Positions 24,074 through 33,600 are shown, counted from the stretch's first letter. The stretch is 64,000 nt of DNA from Nocardia goodfellowii (GCF_017875645.1 NZ_JAGGMR010000001.1:2976001-3040000), one strand, 5' to 3'. Notes: a model not told the origin generated them from the sequence alone. A program made the numbers and translations.

Positions 24074-24633
24074 GTCGGCACCCCCAACGCTTCGTCGAGC
24101 GCTGTGCACAGGGCATGCACCAAGACCAGGTGCACCTCCTGGACGGTGGCGGTGCTCGGCGCTTCGACGGCCAGCGCCTCATCGCACAGCGCCGCCAGGG
24201 GATTCGGCGCGGGTCCGGTGATCGCCCAGGTGGTGACGCCGATGTCGTGCGCGGCTTTCGCCGCCGCGACGACGTTCTGACTGGTGCCGCTGGTGGACAA
24301 CAGCACAAGAACGTCGCCGGGCCTGCCGTGCGCCCGGACCTGACGGGCGAACATCTCCGCTTCGCCGTAGTCGTTGACGATCGCCGTCCCCGCCGACGTG
24401 TCGGCGTGCAGGGCGATCGCCGACAGCGGTCGCCGCTCGTTGCGGAAGCGGCCGACCAGTTCCGCGGTCAGGTGCTGGGCTTCGGCGGCGCTGCCGCCAT
24501 TGCCACAGGCGAGCAACCTGCCGTCGTCGTCGAACACTTCGGCCAGATGCCGGCCCCACCTGCGGATAATCGGTGCGAAGCCGCTGTTGCGTTCCAGCGC
24601 TGTGCGTAACGCCGCGAAATGCTCCTCGATCAC
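24070..24633 (-). CDS. gmhA: Sedoheptulose-7-phosphate isomerase (phosphoheptose isomerase)
   Basis: A 187-residue SIS-domain enzyme converting sedoheptulose 7-phosphate to D-glycero-D-manno-heptose 7-phosphate, the first step of heptose nucleotide synthesis. Visible are LLACGNGGSAAEAQHLTAEL (GmhA substrate loop), LSTSGTSQNVVAA (SIS phosphate loop) and the C-terminal VQEVHLVLVHALCTALDE helix with a metal/catalytic His. GTG 24633 has AGGAG 6 nt upstream and overlaps the upstream stop (GTGA). The longer in-frame extension to 24747 overlaps the GT9 gene and is rejected. Confidence 0.93.
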   Translation of the reverse strand: MIEEHFAALRTALERNSGFAPIIRRWGRHLAEVFDDDGRLLACGNGGSAAEAQHLTAELVGRFRNERRPLSAIALHADTSAGTAIVNDYGEAEMFARQVRAHGRPGDVLVLLSTSGTSQNVVAAAKAAHDIGVTTWAITGPAPNPLAALCDEALAVEAPSTATVQEVHLVLVHALCTALDEALGVPT

Positions 24634-25673
24634 GTCATACTCCTGTCCCGCAGACGACCCAACCTGCCTGCGCTGAGTTGTTCCGTCACCCGGACGACTT
24701 CTTCCGGAGTGATCGATTCGAGGCAGGGATGCCCCGCGACCGGACATTCGCGCGCCCTGGTGCCGCGGCAGGCGGCGTGCTGATCACCGAGCACCGCCAC
24801 CGGCACCCCATAGGGCGCCCACCGTTCGGCGGGCACCACCGGCGCGAACAGGGAAACCACCGGCGTTCCGACGGCGGCGGCGAGATGGGCCGGACCGGTG
24901 TTGGGCGCCACCACGACACTCGCATCACGCAGCACCGCGGCGAGCTCGGCCAGCGTGGTGTCGCCGCCGAGGTCGGTGCCGTGCGCACCGGCGACCGCGG
25001 CGGTGAGCGCGCGCTCGGATCGGCCGCCGGTCACGATCACTCGATGCCCGGCCTCGGCCAGGGCGGCCACGATGGCGGCCGCCTTGGCGGTGGACGGCTG
25101 CCGCGCCGGTACCGAGGCCGCCGGATGGACCACTACATAGCCGGGTTCGCCGGTCACCCCGGAGACATCCGGCAACGGCCGGCGGACAGCGAGTTTCCCG
25201 TCGTCGCCGGGCGGCAACCGGAAACCGGCCGCCGTTGCGAGCGACAGGGCCCGTTCGGCCTCGGGCGGATCACCGTCGACGCGATGGCGCAGATCCAGCA
25301 GTGCGCCGGGGTAGTCGTCGGAGATCGCACCGATCCACGGCACGCCCGCCATCCGGAGCAGCAGCGCCAGCGGCAGCGGGGACTGGTGGAAGGAAGTGAG
25401 GATCAACGCGAGATCCAGTTCCAGCGAACGTATTTCGTCGACGAACGCCGTCATGCCCGCCGAGGTCACCGGTGGCGGCTCCAGATCGATCCACGGCGCG
25501 CACCAGGTGACGACGCGGTCCACACCGGGCAGCAGTTCGGCCGCCGCGCGACCGCGCGGACCCGCCAGCAAGGTCACCGAATCGGTGTGTGCCGCCACCG
25601 CGCGCACGCACGGCCCCGCCAACAGCACGTCACCGGCGTTGTCCAGCCGCGCTACCAGCGCGCGCCCGGTCAC
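24630..25673 (-). CDS. Glycosyltransferase family 9 (heptosyltransferase-like), second copy
   Basis: A 347-residue GT9 protein: ALVARLDNAGDVLLAGPCVR at the N-terminus, VVVHPAASVPARQ at the donor site, and VVAPNTGPAHLAAAVGTPVVSLF. GTG 25673 overlaps the preceding stop (GTGA), and its own stop overlaps gmhA. It is clearly distinct from the GT9 protein at 21058-22002, so the glycan probably carries two differently linked heptoses or related sugars. A C-terminal CRGTRARECPVAGHPCLESI segment with three cysteines is typical of GT9 proteins. Confidence 0.88.
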   Translation of the reverse strand: MTGRALVARLDNAGDVLLAGPCVRAVAAHTDSVTLLAGPRGRAAAELLPGVDRVVTWCAPWIDLEPPPVTSAGMTAFVDEIRSLELDLALILTSFHQSPLPLALLLRMAGVPWIGAISDDYPGALLDLRHRVDGDPPEAERALSLATAAGFRLPPGDDGKLAVRRPLPDVSGVTGEPGYVVVHPAASVPARQPSTAKAAAIVAALAEAGHRVIVTGGRSERALTAAVAGAHGTDLGGDTTLAELAAVLRDASVVVAPNTGPAHLAAAVGTPVVSLFAPVVPAERWAPYGVPVAVLGDQHAACRGTRARECPVAGHPCLESITPEEVVRVTEQLSAGRLGRLRDRSMT

Positions 25674-27166
25674 GACACACCTGCCATCGCCAATCGGACG
25701 GCTTCGGTCAGGTCCAGCGCCACGGTCGCCTCGCGGTGCGCGCGCTCCACCTCTTCGGGCAGCGTCCGGGCCGTGGGTACCAGGATCGCGCGCGCTCCCG
25801 CCGCGGTCGCGGCATCGACGTCGGCGCCGGTGTCACCGATCAGCACGCATCGGCGGACATCGACTCCCAGCTCGGCCGCGGCCCGGTGGACCAAGCCGGG
25901 CGCGGGTTTACGGCAGCCGCAGCCATCGTCTTCCCCGTGCACACAGACCTGCCAGGTGCCGAACGGTCCGAGCAACTCCTCCACGCGAGAGTTCACCGCG
26001 GCGAGCTGATCTGGACTGATCAGCCCACGCGCGACACCGGATTGGTTGCTCACGATGCCGAGCCGCAGCCCAGCCGTCCGGATCGAGCGGAGGGCGGCAG
26101 CGGCTCCGGGCACCGGTTGCACCTTGGTCGGATCGGCGTTGTATGGCACATCGACGATGAGGGTGTCGTCCCGGTCGAAGAGCACCGCCAGCGGCGAACT
26201 GTGGGTGGCGTGCCGATGACGCACTTCGCCGCGCAGACGGTGCCAGCACGCGACCGGCGGAATCAGCGCACTGCTCAACAGCATTCGGCCGATCTCATCG
26301 GGTGTCCGAGGACCCGGCGCGATCCGTCGTGCGGCGAAGTCGCCGGTCAACGCGGTCCAGACCGCCGCCGACCCGAGGGCGGCGCGTTTGCGTCCCGCGA
26401 TACCGAACGCCACGGCCAGCGCGCCCGCGGCGGTGGTGAGCGCGTGGCGGGGCAGGAGTCCGGCGCCTTCGCCGATGCGCTGACGCCATCGGTTGCCGTA
26501 CTTACGTCGCATCAACGCGTTGTCGGCGTTCCCGCGTTGGGCCCGCACGCTGGCCAACGCCCCGGAATTGCGGACCGGATGACGTGTACATCGCTCCCCG
26601 GCCGCGATGCGGTAACCGGCCAGGCAGACGCGCATCGCCAGGTCGGCGTCCTCCCGAAAGGCTCGCGGGAACCGTTCGTCGAATCCGCCGACCTCTTCGA
26701 GCGCGGAGCGGCGATAGGCCATATCGGCGGTGATCCACCGTGCGGTGGCCAGTCCGGCGACGCCGCGCTCCTCATCGGTCGGCCGGCGGTGCGCGGGCAG
26801 CGGCACTTCGATCTGCGCGGTGGAAGCCGCGGTTTCCGCGTCCAGGTCGCGCAGATCGTCGGCGAGACGGGCGGCCCAATCCGCAGCGATCACCACGTCG
26901 TCGTCGAGGAAGGCGATCCAGGCGCCGCTGGCCTGCCGCCAGCCGGCGTTGCGTGCGGCCGCCGGTCCCCGGCCGCCGGACTGGACGACCCGCACCGGCG
27001 GCTCCGTCGGCGGCAGTGTGAGCGCCGCACCCGCCGGGCGATCGTCGACCACGATGATCTCTCGTGGCTTCGGGCCCGTCGCCCGGTCGAGCGACTCGAG
27101 CAACAGCATCAGATTCGCCCGGCCGGTGGTCGGGATGACGACGCTGTAGTCCAGGCTGTCGTTCAT
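25670..27166 (-). CDS. gmhB: Fusion: GT2 glycosyltransferase + D,D-heptose 1,7-bisphosphate phosphatase (GmhB)
   Basis: A 498-residue two-domain protein. Residues ~1-300 are a family-2 glycosyltransferase (DYSVVIPTTGRANLMLLLES; IIVVDDRPAG; AWIAFLDDDVVIAADW with DxD-like DDD; GGFDERFPRAFREDADLAMR). Residues ~325-498 are a HAD phosphatase of the GmhB type: Asp331 and Asp333 in FDRDDTL, SNQSGVARG, a zinc site CVHGEDDGCGCRKPAPG, and LIGDTGADVDAA. GmhB removes the C7 phosphate of heptose 1,7-bisphosphate. Joining it to a glycosyltransferase is unusual. ATG 27166 shares one base with the carbamoyltransferase stop (TGATG). Both halves look active. Confidence 0.88.
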   Translation of the reverse strand: MNDSLDYSVVIPTTGRANLMLLLESLDRATGPKPREIIVVDDRPAGAALTLPPTEPPVRVVQSGGRGPAAARNAGWRQASGAWIAFLDDDVVIAADWAARLADDLRDLDAETAASTAQIEVPLPAHRRPTDEERGVAGLATARWITADMAYRRSALEEVGGFDERFPRAFREDADLAMRVCLAGYRIAAGERCTRHPVRNSGALASVRAQRGNADNALMRRKYGNRWRQRIGEGAGLLPRHALTTAAGALAVAFGIAGRKRAALGSAAVWTALTGDFAARRIAPGPRTPDEIGRMLLSSALIPPVACWHRLRGEVRHRHATHSSPLAVLFDRDDTLIVDVPYNADPTKVQPVPGAAAALRSIRTAGLRLGIVSNQSGVARGLISPDQLAAVNSRVEELLGPFGTWQVCVHGEDDGCGCRKPAPGLVHRAAAELGVDVRRCVLIGDTGADVDAATAAGARAILVPTARTLPEEVERAHREATVALDLTEAVRLAMAGVS

Positions 27167-28785
27167 CAGCGCCGCACCAGGAACGGGCCGATGGCGAGCA
27201 GATCGATGGGTGCGGAGCCGAAGCACTCGAGCGCGTCCCGCGGCGAGTCCACCATGGGGCGTCCCGCGGTGTTCAGACTCGTATTGACGACCACGGGTAG
27301 CCCGGTGCGCCGCTCGAATTCGCTCAGCATCCGGGCCAGCACGGGGTTGTCGCCGGGGTCGACCGTTTGCACCCGGGCGGTCCCGTCCACATGGGTGACG
27401 GCCGGAATGCGTTCGCGCCAAGCGGGTTCGACGTCGTGTACGAACAGCATGTACGGGCTCGGCAACGGTCCGCGCCGGAAGATCTCGGGCGCCCGATCGG
27501 CGAGCACCATCGGCGCCACCGGCCGGAACTGTTCCCGGCCCTTGACGTCGTTGAGGCGTTCCAGATTCGCCGCCCGGCCGGGATGCGCGAGCAGCGAACG
27601 ATGCCCGAGCGCGCGCGGGCCGAACTCGGCCCGGCCTTGGAACCAGGCGACCACCTGATCGTCCGCGAGCGCTTGCGCCACCTCGGCGGCGAGGTCATCG
27701 GCCCTGGTGTACCGCACCTTCGCGGTGCGCAGAATGTTCTCCAGTTCCTCGTCGGTCCACTCGCGGCCGAGGTCGGCTCCGCGCATCGGCGTTGTCCGCT
27801 CGCCGAATTCGGCGGCCAGCTGCAAGGCGGCGCCGAGTGCGGTGCCCGCGTCACCCGACGCGGGCTGGACCCAGATCTTGTCGTACGGCCCTTCGGCGTA
27901 CAGGCGTGTGTTCGCGACGCAGTTGAGCGCGATGCCGCCGGCCAGGGTGAGATGACGCTGTCCGGTCTGCTCGTGCAGCCACGAGGTCAATTCCAGCAGT
28001 ACGTCTTCCAGTCGGCGCTGCACGCTCGCCGTCAGGTCGGCGTGGTCCCGGCCGAGTTCGCCACCCTTCGCGGCGGGCGCGAAGGACGCCCAGTCCACCG
28101 GTTCCGTGCGGAAGCCGCCGTCACCGGTGGTGTAGATCAGTTCCCGGAATTCGTCGAGGAATCGCGGTGTGCCGTAGGAGGCGAGGGCCATCACCTTGTA
28201 TTCGTCGCTGGATCGGGCGAACCCGAGATGTTCGGTGAGGTCCTCGTACATCAAGCCGAGCGAGTGCGGCAACTGCTGGGCCGCCAACTCGACAAACTTG
28301 CCGTCGCGATATTCACCGGCGAGATAGGACTGACTCTCCCCGCGTCCATCGGCCACCAGGACCGCGGAGTCGCCGCCGGGGGCGGCCAGCGCCGCGGACG
28401 CCGCGTGCGCGACGTGATGTCGCACGAAACGCACGATCGAGGGGTCCAGGCCCGGCAGCGCGGCCGCCAGAAACGCGGGGGCCCGGCGCGCGTAATCCGT
28501 TCGGGTCTCCTCGCTTCGCTGATCCAGGCCGCCCAGCGAATGATCGACCAGCCGTGGGTCGTAGGAGTAGCCCACGGCGTCGAGTTGGTCCGGCCGGATG
28601 CCGCCGCGCTCCAGGCACCACGCGGCCGCTTGTTCAGGCAACTCCCACGCGGAGAACGGGACCGGCCGTTTGCCGTGCTTGCGCCGCGTGAAGCGCTCTT
28701 CCTCGGCGGCGGCCACGATTTCGCCGTCCACGATCAGAGCAGCAGCAGGGTCATGAAATACCGCGTTGATCCCGAGGATGCGCAC
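27166..28785 (-). CDS. Carbamoyltransferase (NodU/CmcH/TobZ family)
   Basis: A 539-residue enzyme that makes carbamoyl-adenylate from carbamoyl phosphate and ATP and transfers the carbamoyl group to a hydroxyl, typically of a sugar. The N-terminal Kae1-like ASKHA domain shows MRILGINAVFHDPAAALIVD, metal-binding HHVAHAASAA and SLGLMYEDLTEHLGF; the C-terminal domain shows FQGRAEFGPRALGHRSLLAHP and VVNTSLNTAGRPMVDSP. GTG 28785 has AAAGG upstream. There is a 98-nt gap to the UDP-xylose synthase gene, the largest break in the operon. It predicts an O-carbamoylated sugar in the final glycan. Confidence 0.9.
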   Translation of the reverse strand: MRILGINAVFHDPAAALIVDGEIVAAAEEERFTRRKHGKRPVPFSAWELPEQAAAWCLERGGIRPDQLDAVGYSYDPRLVDHSLGGLDQRSEETRTDYARRAPAFLAAALPGLDPSIVRFVRHHVAHAASAALAAPGGDSAVLVADGRGESQSYLAGEYRDGKFVELAAQQLPHSLGLMYEDLTEHLGFARSSDEYKVMALASYGTPRFLDEFRELIYTTGDGGFRTEPVDWASFAPAAKGGELGRDHADLTASVQRRLEDVLLELTSWLHEQTGQRHLTLAGGIALNCVANTRLYAEGPYDKIWVQPASGDAGTALGAALQLAAEFGERTTPMRGADLGREWTDEELENILRTAKVRYTRADDLAAEVAQALADDQVVAWFQGRAEFGPRALGHRSLLAHPGRAANLERLNDVKGREQFRPVAPMVLADRAPEIFRRGPLPSPYMLFVHDVEPAWRERIPAVTHVDGTARVQTVDPGDNPVLARMLSEFERRTGLPVVVNTSLNTAGRPMVDSPRDALECFGSAPIDLLAIGPFLVRR

Positions 28786-28883
28786 GAAGGTGCCTTTCTA
28801 CTCGAATACCAAGCCTTGGCGATCTTTTCGCTGACGTACAGGGCGCTACCCGGTCGGCCGCCGGTCAAACGGCTGGGCGCTGA

Positions 28884-29861
28884 TCATGGCGGGGCCTGCA
28901 CCAGCGGTTGGGACGCGCGCGCGGCGAACCAGTCGATGGTCCGGCGCAACCCGGCTGCCCGGTCGATGGTGGGCCACCAGCCCAGCTCCCGCCGGGCCAG
29001 CGAAATATCCGGACAACGCCGCTGCGGGTCGTCGATCGCGCCGTCGATCTGGACCAGCGGCGACTCGGAGCCGGTGGCCGCGCGGATTTCCGCCGCGAGT
29101 TCGCGCACCGAGACTTCGTGCGGATTGCCGATATTGATCGGTCCCGGATGTTCGGCCGCCGCCAGTGCGATCAGGCCGCGCACGGTGTCCTCGACGTAGC
29201 ACAGTGACCGGGTCTGCGCACCGCTGCCGGCGATGGTCAACGGCGCGTTCGACAGCGCCTGGGCGATGAAGGTGGGCACCATGCGCCCGTCGTCCGTGCG
29301 CATCCGCGGGCCGTAAGTATTGAAGATGCGGGCGATTCCGGTGTTCGCGCCGCATTCCCGGCGGACCGCCATGGTCCACGCCTCGGCATACCGCTTCGCC
29401 TCGTCGTAGACGCTGCGCGGCCCGATCGGGTTGACGTGGCCCCAATATTGCTCGGTCTGCGGGTGGACGGCCGGGTCGCCGTACACCTCACTGGTCGAGG
29501 CGAGCACGAACCTGGCGCGGTGCCGTTCGGCCAGCTCGAGGGCGTTCGCGGTGCCCAGGGAACCGGCGCGCAACGTCTCGATCGGCAGCCGCAGATAATC
29601 CGGCGGGGACGCGGCGGAGGCGAGATGGAAGACGACGTCGACGGAGCCCAACGCCGGCAGCGGCTCGGTGACGTCGTGCCGCACCAGCTCGAAGCCGGTG
29701 CGGTCCAGTAGATGCGCCACGTTGTCCGGGGCCGAGGTGGCGAAGTTGTCGAGAGCGACCACGGCAGCGCCCGCGTCGAGTAGCTGCTCGCACAGGTGCG
29801 ATCCGACGAAGCCGCAACCGCCGGTCACCAACGCTCGATCGAAATGTTCGGGCAATGTCAT
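28884..29861 (-). CDS. uxs: UDP-glucuronate decarboxylase (UDP-xylose synthase)
   Basis: A 325-residue extended SDR. GGCGFVGSHLCEQLL binds NAD; FHLASAASPPDYLRLPIETL, STSEVYGDPAVHPQTEQYWG and NPIGPRSVYDEAKRYAE (catalytic YxxxK) together are the signature of UDP-xylose synthase rather than of galactose epimerase or HldD; RIFNTYGPRMRTDDGRMVP follows. It decarboxylates UDP-glucuronate, the product of Ugd in the same operon, to UDP-xylose. ATG 29861 overlaps the GT4 stop (ATGA). Confidence 0.9.
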   Translation of the reverse strand: MTLPEHFDRALVTGGCGFVGSHLCEQLLDAGAAVVALDNFATSAPDNVAHLLDRTGFELVRHDVTEPLPALGSVDVVFHLASAASPPDYLRLPIETLRAGSLGTANALELAERHRARFVLASTSEVYGDPAVHPQTEQYWGHVNPIGPRSVYDEAKRYAEAWTMAVRRECGANTGIARIFNTYGPRMRTDDGRMVPTFIAQALSNAPLTIAGSGAQTRSLCYVEDTVRGLIALAAAEHPGPINIGNPHEVSVRELAAEIRAATGSESPLVQIDGAIDDPQRRCPDISLARRELGWWPTIDRAAGLRRTIDWFAARASQPLVQAPP

Positions 29862-31126
29862 CTCCGATCCGTGAATCCGCTGGCACGAACACCACCCACG
29901 TCCGGCGCGGACCCGGTGCGCAACTCGCCTGCGGCGCGTGCGCCCGCGGCGGCGACCCGCCGGTATTCACGCAAGGTGTCCCGGGCGATCCGGTCCCAGG
30001 AATAGCGAGCGTGCACGCGGTCGTGTCCGGCCCGGCCGTAGGCTCGGCGGGTTTCCGGCGAGGCCAGCAGATCGCCGACCGCCGCAGCGAGTTCCGCGGG
30101 TGCGCGCGGTGTGACCAGTCGTCCGGTGACACCGTCGACAACGGTGTCGATCAGTCCGCCGACCGCACTGGCCACCACGGGTACGCCGCAGGCCATCGCT
30201 TCCAACGGGGTGATGCCGAACGGCTCGTACCACGGCGTGCACACGACCACGTCCGCCGACCGCAGCAATGGTGGTACCTCGCTGCGCGGCACCTGGCCCA
30301 CCATGCGCAGCCGATCGCGCACACCGAGCTCGTCGGCCAGCGCCAGCAGCCGCCTGCCTTCCGGATCTTCGGCGACGTCGCGGTCGTCCGGGCCACCGAC
30401 CAGCACCAACTCGGTGTCGGGCAGGTCGGCGAGCGCGGTGATCGCGATGTCGAAACCTTTGCGCGGCACCAGCCTGCCGACACTGACCACCCGATGCGGG
30501 GCCGTTTTCGACGCGCTCGGGCCGTCGAGGGTGAACTGCTGGAGATCGACACCGCACGGAATCACCGACGTCCGGGCGGGCGGCACGCCCATCCTGGCGA
30601 GTTCGAAGACCTCGTCGGTGCAGGTGGCGATGATGCGGTCGGCTTGTTCGCCGATCACTTGTTCGAGCTGGATCCGGTCGGCGGGGCTGGTGTCGTCGGC
30701 CCCCTGATAGCGGCGCTTCACCACGCCGAGGGCATGAAAGGTTTGGACTACCGGGATTTCGACCGGTTGTGCTGCCGCGAGGGCGGCGATCCCGGACATC
30801 CAGAAATGCGCGTGCACCACATCGGGTGGGTCCTGGCTCCAGTGCTCGCGCAGGAAGTCGCCGAATTCGCCCATATGCGGCAGCAATTCGTCTTTCGGCA
30901 GGGGATGCGCGGGACCGGCGGGCACGCCGATCACGCGATAGCCCGGCTCGGTGGTGGTGATTCCCGCCGATGCGGCATCCTCGCGCCTGGTGTAGACGGT
31001 GACGTCGTGCCCTTGCCGGCACAGCGCGGCCGACAGCTCCGCGACATGCACGTTCTGTCCACCGGCATCGACACCACCCAGCGCGGCGAGCGGACTGGCG
31101 TGTTCGGACACCATCGCGATCTTCAT
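29858..31126 (-). CDS. Glycosyltransferase family 4
   Basis: A 422-residue GT-B retaining transferase. MKIAMVSEHASPL then GGVDAGGQNVHVAELSAAL at the acceptor side (a stretch seen in sucrose-phosphate-synthase and MshA-like enzymes), VVHAHFWMSGIAAL, VVSVGRLVPRKGFDIAI, and the donor motif YEPFGITPLEAMACGVPVVA (EX7E). It adds a sugar from a nucleotide donor in the cytoplasm. ATG 31126 overlaps the upstream stop (ATGA). MshA-like features raise the possibility of UDP-GlcNAc as donor, but xylose or glucuronate from the cluster are equally possible. Confidence 0.88.
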   Translation of the reverse strand: MKIAMVSEHASPLAALGGVDAGGQNVHVAELSAALCRQGHDVTVYTRREDAASAGITTTEPGYRVIGVPAGPAHPLPKDELLPHMGEFGDFLREHWSQDPPDVVHAHFWMSGIAALAAAQPVEIPVVQTFHALGVVKRRYQGADDTSPADRIQLEQVIGEQADRIIATCTDEVFELARMGVPPARTSVIPCGVDLQQFTLDGPSASKTAPHRVVSVGRLVPRKGFDIAITALADLPDTELVLVGGPDDRDVAEDPEGRRLLALADELGVRDRLRMVGQVPRSEVPPLLRSADVVVCTPWYEPFGITPLEAMACGVPVVASAVGGLIDTVVDGVTGRLVTPRAPAELAAAVGDLLASPETRRAYGRAGHDRVHARYSWDRIARDTLREYRRVAAAGARAAGELRTGSAPDVGGVRASGFTDRR

Positions 31127-32133
31127 GAGGCTGCCTTCCGGTCGGGGACGCTGCTTGCATCGGTGAGCTCGGCGAGTACGGCGTCCCACCGGCGCAGGAA
31201 GAGGTCGAGGCCGAAATGCTCCAGCGCGAACTGCCGACCGGATTTGCCCGCGAGCACGGCCAAGTCGGGTTCGTGCAGGAATTCCTGGAATTTCGCCGTG
31301 AGCGCCGTGACATCGGCGGAAACCAGGCCGGCTTCCGGCGGCACCGCACCGGGAGCCTCGGTGGTGGCCAAAGCCACCACCGGCATGCCCAGGTGCATGG
31401 CTTCCAGCAGTGACAATCCGAGCGAAGTCCAGCGCGCGGTATGCAGATACACCCGTCGCCGCGCCATCTCGCGGTGCAGCACCGACTGCGCGAAGTCGCC
31501 GATGCCCCGAATCGGATGTTCGGCCGGGGTGTCCGGCCGGAATTCGTCCGCTCCGATGCCGTACAGGTCGACCGGTCCGTGCCTGGCGAAGGCGGGCAGC
31601 AGATCACTGCCGGTGATCCGGCCGCGCCGCACGGGCTCGTTGATCAACGCGACGCCGTGCGGAAGTTCGCCGGTGTACAGCGGGCCGGGATCGACGATGC
31701 CGTGCGGCACGACCCGGGTGGGGGCGCGGCCGTTGTCCCACATCAGCTCGTTGAAATGGGTGACGTGCACGATCGGGATGTCGGCGCGCTCGGCCAGCGG
31801 ATGCCTGGTGGTGGCCGCGGCGGGGCGCGGGGTGTTGTGCTCGACATAGACGGCCGGGATGTCGGCGCCGGGCCGGCGGCCGAGCCAGCGCTCGGCGAGT
31901 TCGAGCTCCTCCGGGCGTTGCAGAACAATCAGATCGGGCTCGGCGCGGCGTAGGTCGTTCGCGTGCACCTCCGTGGTGGCGGGCCAGTCGCGACCGCATC
32001 GGCCGCGTCCCCACGGTCCGCCGTCGTCCACCACGGGAAGGAGATAACGGTGTCCGCCTTGGACGAACGACGTCGTCCAAGACCCGTGCACATGCCACAG
32101 CAACACAGTGAGCTGTCGGATGGTCGGGGCCAT
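31123..32133 (-). CDS. Glycosyltransferase (GT4-like)
   Basis: About 336 residues, first gene of the minus-strand operon. N-terminal LTVLLWHVHGSWTTSFVQGG, middle YVEHNTPRP and HVTHFNELMW, and a C-terminal SLGLSLLEAMHLGMPVVALA that is the GT4-type donor segment. GT-B fold with a shortened first domain. ATG 32133 is preferred to a TTG at 32166; neither has an obvious ribosome-binding site, so translation may start on a leaderless or short-leader transcript. It shares the 123-nt divergent promoter region with the aldehyde dehydrogenase gene. Confidence 0.82.
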   Translation of the reverse strand: MAPTIRQLTVLLWHVHGSWTTSFVQGGHRYLLPVVDDGGPWGRGRCGRDWPATTEVHANDLRRAEPDLIVLQRPEELELAERWLGRRPGADIPAVYVEHNTPRPAAATTRHPLAERADIPIVHVTHFNELMWDNGRAPTRVVPHGIVDPGPLYTGELPHGVALINEPVRRGRITGSDLLPAFARHGPVDLYGIGADEFRPDTPAEHPIRGIGDFAQSVLHREMARRRVYLHTARWTSLGLSLLEAMHLGMPVVALATTEAPGAVPPEAGLVSADVTALTAKFQEFLHEPDLAVLAGKSGRQFALEHFGLDLFLRRWDAVLAELTDASSVPDRKAAS

Positions 32134-32256
32134 GTCTGAAGCAGTTGCCGCTCGCCGCCGACTCAAACCCGGTCACACTGGACAGCGATCCATCGGTTAT
32201 CTACCAACGCGGCGCGACACCGTTTGAATCGCAAGCGTCCGGCAACCCCCCGCGGT

Positions 32257-33600
32257 ATGAGCGCACTCGAAATCCTCGACCCCGAACCCGGGGCCGCCGC
32301 CGGTACGGTGCCCGGAACCGATCCCGCCGACCTCGACCGGTGCGTACGAGCGGCCAACGGCGTCCAAACCCGATGGGCCCGAACACCTGCGGCGGAGCGG
32401 GCGGCCGCGCTGCGGGCCGGCGCCGCCTTGCTGCGTGATCATGCCGACGAACTCGCCGAGTTGAACGAGGCCGACACGGGACGGCCGCAGCCGGAGGCCA
32501 GGGAAGGCGTACTGGCCGGTGCGGCGACATTGGAGCAATACGCCGAATTGGGACCGGTGCATCGGGGAAAAAGTCTGATGGGAGACTTCGAGGCTACCGA
32601 CCTCATGGTCTGGGAGCCGCGCGGAGTCGTCGTCGCCCTGACACCCTGGAACGACCCCGTGGCGGTGTCCTGCGGTTTGCTCGGCGCCGCGCTCGCGGTC
32701 GGTAACACGGTCATCTACAAGCCGAGCGAACGCGCACCGCGGACCGGTCAGCGCCTCGGCGAACTGCTCGCCCAGCCGCTGCCCGCTGACGTGCTGCAGA
32801 CCGTGCACGGTGACGGGCAGGTCGGTGCCCTCCTCGCCGCGCGGACGGACGTGGATGTGGTCGCACACGTCGGCAGCACGGCCACCGGCCGGTCGATCGC
32901 GAAGAGCGTTGCCGCCACGGGAGCCAAGGCGCTGCTGGAAAACGGCGGCAATGATGCCCTCATCGTGGATTCCGGCGTCTCGATCGGCTGGGCCGCCGAA
33001 CAAGCCGCCCTGGGCGCGTTCGCGAACGCGGGTCAGATCTGCGTGTCCGTCGAACGGATATTCGTGCACCGCGACGTCGCGGCGGACTTCCTGGACGCGC
33101 TGGTCGCCGCCGCCGAGGCCTGGGACGGAGCGCCCTTGGTGGACCGCCGTCATCGTGACCACGTGCACTCCCACGTGCGGGACGCGATCGAGCACGGGGC
33201 CGAACTGCTGACCGGCGGCGTCGTGCCGCCCGGCGACGGCGCGCACTATCCGCCGACGGTGCTGACCGGCTGCGATCCGAGCATGCTGATCATGCGTGCC
33301 GAAACCTTCGGTCCGGTCGCGCCCGTCCGGGTCGTGGACAGCTTCGAACAGGCCGTCGCGGAGGCCGCCGCCGACGAATACGGGCTGGCCGCGACCGTAC
33401 TCACCCCGTCGATGGCCCATGCCCAGCACGCCTGGCGCGACCTCCCGGTCGGCACGGTGAAGATCAACGCCGTGTTCGGCGGCGCACCCGGTGGGGCCGC
33501 GCATCCACGCCGGGCCAGCGGCGCCGGATTCGGTTACGGGCCGGAACTACTCGACGAGATGAGCCAGACCAAAGTCGTGCACTTGCGCCCTGCCCCCTGA
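32257..33600 (+). CDS. Aldehyde dehydrogenase family protein in glycan cluster
   Basis: A 447-residue NAD(P)-dependent aldehyde dehydrogenase, slightly shorter than usual. VALTPWNDPVAVSCGLLGAA and VIYKPSERAP bind cofactor; the catalytic Glu lies in LLENGGNDALIVD and Cys in GAFANAGQICVSVERI; ETFGPVAPVRVV follows. ATG 32257 is used; an in-frame start at 32224 adds 11 residues. It is the first of four plus-strand genes divergent from the main glycan operon, with 33 nt to the next gene. It may oxidise a sugar aldehyde or supply a precursor; not established. Confidence 0.85.
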   Translation: MSALEILDPEPGAAAGTVPGTDPADLDRCVRAANGVQTRWARTPAAERAAALRAGAALLRDHADELAELNEADTGRPQPEAREGVLAGAATLEQYAELGPVHRGKSLMGDFEATDLMVWEPRGVVVALTPWNDPVAVSCGLLGAALAVGNTVIYKPSERAPRTGQRLGELLAQPLPADVLQTVHGDGQVGALLAARTDVDVVAHVGSTATGRSIAKSVAATGAKALLENGGNDALIVDSGVSIGWAAEQAALGAFANAGQICVSVERIFVHRDVAADFLDALVAAAEAWDGAPLVDRRHRDHVHSHVRDAIEHGAELLTGGVVPPGDGAHYPPTVLTGCDPSMLIMRAETFGPVAPVRVVDSFEQAVAEAAADEYGLAATVLTPSMAHAQHAWRDLPVGTVKINAVFGGAPGGAAHPRRASGAGFGYGPELLDEMSQTKVVHLRPAP

